Assembly (NCBI GenBank): GCA_015680685.1
Contig: MNCI01008361.1
Coordinates: forward strand, 46,262-77,842
DNA length: 31,581 bases
Direction of reading: 5' to 3'
DNA from: Gnetum montanum
Taxonomy: Eukaryota > Streptophyta > Gnetopsida > Gnetales > Gnetaceae
Shown here: positions 29,450 through 31,581 of the stretch, one piece after another
Layout: each line of letters begins with the position of its first letter
Numbering within the stretch: the first letter of the stretch is position 1
Position numbers and translations under genes: made by a program
The notes under the pieces: model-generated
Told to the model about the DNA's origin: nothing
Seen by the model: the letters and a program-made list of their open reading frames with translations, nothing else
The model's database searches: none

Positions 29450-29720
29450 TAGTTTATAGTCTCGACGGACTACCATGAATTAGTTTTACATCATAACCCG
29501 TTGGACGTTGCCAGTTTAGCGTCATAGTGGACAGTGCAATGCTAGTTTATAGTCGTGAAGGACTATGGAGAGGCAAGCTAGTTTATAGTCTTGGCGGACT
29601 CTATTAGATGAGAGTGTGGTAGTTTATTGTCATTCCGGATGATCTGTGGTATCAGTTTTAGGTCATGATGCCAGGACCATTTTGTGGTATTAGTTTATCA
29701 TCATGATTCCAGGACGAATG
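29450..29720. repeat. Array of eight short repeats with small hairpins
   Basis: The word tagtttatagtc or a variant stands at 29450, 29481, 29512, 29543, 29579, 29620, 29653 and 29691 (steps 31, 31, 31, 36, 41, 33, 38). In most units GTC is followed a few bases later by GAC. The clearest hairpins are TAGTC-6 bases-GACTA at 29457-29472 and ATAGTC-6 bases-GACTAT at 29549-29566. The array lies just downstream of the integrase stop of element C. Confidence 0.75.
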
Positions 29721-29737
29721 CATACCTTAGGCTTTGT

Positions 29738-31581
29738 TCAGATGTAAAATGGCTTGAGGTACATGTGATTTGTTGGATGAGCAAGCTCATTACCATCCAT
29801 ATCAGCTAGTTTAAATGCTCCATTTTTGTATGCTTTGGTGACCAAGTAAGGCCCTTCCCAGTTGGCCAAGAATTTTTTTGAGTGTTCACGGACCGTCTTA
29901 AGGACAAGGTCACCTTCCTTGATCGGGCACTTGTGAATGTCGTGTTGATGTCTCCGTCGTTGTTGCTTCTGGTACCACTTGATTTGATCCAGTGTGCGTG
30001 TTTGTTCTTCCTCCACCGAGTCAAGGTCAACAATGCACGAGTCATTGTTTTGAATTTCATCAAGGAGTTCGGAGAGTGTGATCCGTAACGAAGATACCTG
30101 CAACTCCAAAGGTAAAACAGCTTTTGAACCATAAACAAGACTGTACAGAGTTTTACCTATGGATGTTCTATGTATCATTCAATATGCCCATAGTGCGTAT
30201 ATTAGTTGTTCATGCCATCTTCTTTTGCTTTGATTAAGCATTTTCTTGAGCACCATGATGACAGTTTTATTTGTGGATTCTGCTTGACCATTGCTCTGAG
30301 GATAGTATGGTGATGAAAATGAATGTTTGATGGCTAGGCTCTCACAAAATGTTTTGGTTTTGACACTGCTGAATTGTGGCCCGTTATCAATGATTATGGT
30401 CATTGGAATGCCGAAACGAGTCATAATGTTTTCAAGGATGAAGTTGCATACTTGTTTTGATGTGGTCTTCCTAAGAGGAATAGTTTCTACCCATTTTGTG
30501 AAATATTCGGTTGCGGTTATAATGAAGCTATGTCCTGCGAAAGATGAGGGAGTTATTGGTCCTATGATGTCTAACCCCCATTTTTGGAAAGGCCATGTGA
30601 TTTGAGCTATATGCAACTTGTTAGGTGGCACATGTATAAGATTACCATGTTTTTGACAGATGCTGCATGTTTTGACTTTGGAGAAACAGTTGTACTCCAT
30701 GTGCGGCCAATAGTAGCCTAAATGTCTAATTTTGGTTGTCATTGCCTTGGGTGCTATGTGCCCTCCGCAAAGTCCTTCATGAACTTTCTCGATGATGGTT
30801 TGGCCATCGATGCTACTAACGCACACTAACAAAATGCCTTCATAGGATCTGCGACATAGCGTGTCCCCTACTAGTGCATACCACCTAGAGCATTTCTGTA
30901 CTACGTCCTTCTGAGCATTCGTTAGATGTTGAGGTGGTTCACCATGTAGAAGGTACTTCTTTATGTCATCGTACCATTCCACGGCGTGTGTCATGCTAAC
31001 AGATGCTATGGGTAGTTCATCGGGAGCGTCAGTTATGGGCTTGGCACAACTTGTTATGGAACTGGGCAATGCATAAAACATGTTAGGTGGAATGTTTAGG
31101 GCTAGTGTTGCAAGTGCATCTGCAATGGTATTGTCACTTCTGGAAACATGTTGCACATCTATGTTTGTGAATTGTTTCAGCAGGTGTTTTTTCAAGTCAT
31201 AGTATGGTTGTAAATGTAAAGCTTTACATGCATATACATCTGTGACCTGATTGATGACTAACTGTGAGTCACCTCTAACTACGAGCCATGTGGTTTTTGA
31301 AGCGAGTGCTGCCATGAGACCTCTAAGAAGACCTTCGTACTCTTCCACGTTGTTAGTACAAGGAAAGTTTAAACGATAAGCAAAGGGTCAGATCTCCCTA
31401 GAGGGATATGTGATGACAGCTACAGCACTTCCTCCTCGAGAGGTTGATGCTACATCAAATTTTAAGATTGCGTCGTAGTTATTAGGTACTGTGTTTATTG
31501 TATTTACGTTCTCATCGAGAAACTCTGGGTTGATCATTGCTTGGTCTTGTGTCGGTGATGCGGTCATTTGATTGACTATAG
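29738..31581 (-). pseudogene. pol: Element C pol: Tat-type RNase H and integrase, partial
   Basis: One minus frame runs from the right edge to a stop at 29738, broken only by TGA at 31390-31388 and TGA at 30181-30179. The N-terminal part is an archaeal-type RNase H: ILKFDVASTSRGG, PCTNNVEEYEGLLRGL, VVRGDSQLVINQV, VSRSDNTIADALATLAL, with its Asp/Glu/Asp/Asp set in place. A zinc-binding domain follows: EGLCGGHIAPK, then CSICQKHG. The integrase core shows GLDIIGPI, TKWVETIPL, IIIDNGPQFSS and PYYPQSNGQAEST, so the D, D, E triad is intact. The C-terminal part has NWEGPYLVTKAY (GPY/F motif) and ends LKPFYI. The TGA at 30179 stands where the family has Arg. The longest open part is 389 codons. Confidence 0.9.

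Larger units (their letters stand above)
26100..31581 (-). mobile_element. Element C: Tat-lineage Ty3/Gypsy retrotransposon, 3' half
   Basis: Read on the minus strand from the right edge: archaeal-type RNase H, integrase, 3' untranslated region with a hairpin array (29450-29720), then a long 3' LTR with a TATA box at 26645-26639, ending near 26100. The extra RNase H before integrase is a mark of the Tat lineage. Reverse transcriptase, protease, gag and 5' LTR must lie beyond the right edge. It is less decayed than A and B, so probably younger, and its position after the integrase of B fits insertion into B. Confidence 0.7.

Noticed and set aside
1-31581. tRNA or rRNA genes
   Set aside because: Only primer-site sequences that match tRNA 3' ends were found; no tRNA arm structure or rRNA segment was seen on either strand.

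Overview
The window looks like intergenic or intronic DNA from a large, repeat-rich plant genome. A gymnosperm is my best guess; that is inference from the style of the repeats, not a proven placement. No complete host gene is present. Almost all coding signal is decayed LTR-retrotransposon sequence of the Ty3/Gypsy type, much of it Athila-like or Tat-like, broken by many stops and frameshifts. Many of the breaks fit C-to-T or G-to-A changes.

Layout, left to right. 1-450: a decayed minus-strand ORF of unknown function. 757-1140: a coding-like relic. 1285-1435: a fragment of the LTR of element D. 2345-3510: minus-strand gag relic F with a zinc knuckle and a Pro/Tyr-rich tail. 3739-5751: small minus-strand element D, with a right LTR, an initiator-Met-type primer site, a decayed gag and a truncated left LTR. 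5800-6870: minus-strand gag relic E, related to elements A and B. 7000-9390: C-rich repeated DNA that probably leads into element G. 9391-12620: plus-strand Tat-like gag and protease of element G. 12914-15855: plus-strand element A (LTR, tRNA-Asp primer site, gag), cut off inside gag. 15856-18914: AT-rich DNA without transposon coding, holding what looks like one exon of a host gene for a thioredoxin-fold/GST-N-domain protein (16722-16841). 18915-about 26085: plus-strand element B, same family as A, with LTR, tRNA-Asp primer site and one long Gag-Pol frame. About 26100-31581: minus-strand Tat-lineage element C, with its long 3' LTR on the left, a 3' untranslated region, and a fairly well preserved RNase H plus integrase that runs off the right edge.

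How the parts relate. A and B are two copies of one family in the same direction; both LTRs are followed by a primer site and gag, so they are two 5' LTRs and not the two ends of one element. C seems to have landed in B just after its integrase, so the missing 3' end of B should lie beyond the right edge. The most unusual structure is in the LTRs. A and B carry short tandem GATATC-centred repeats directly upstream of the TATA box. C carries about seven copies of a 193-bp tandem repeat, several of them centred on a 20-22-nt hairpin, upstream of its own TATA box. C also has a second array of eight short hairpin-bearing repeats just after pol.
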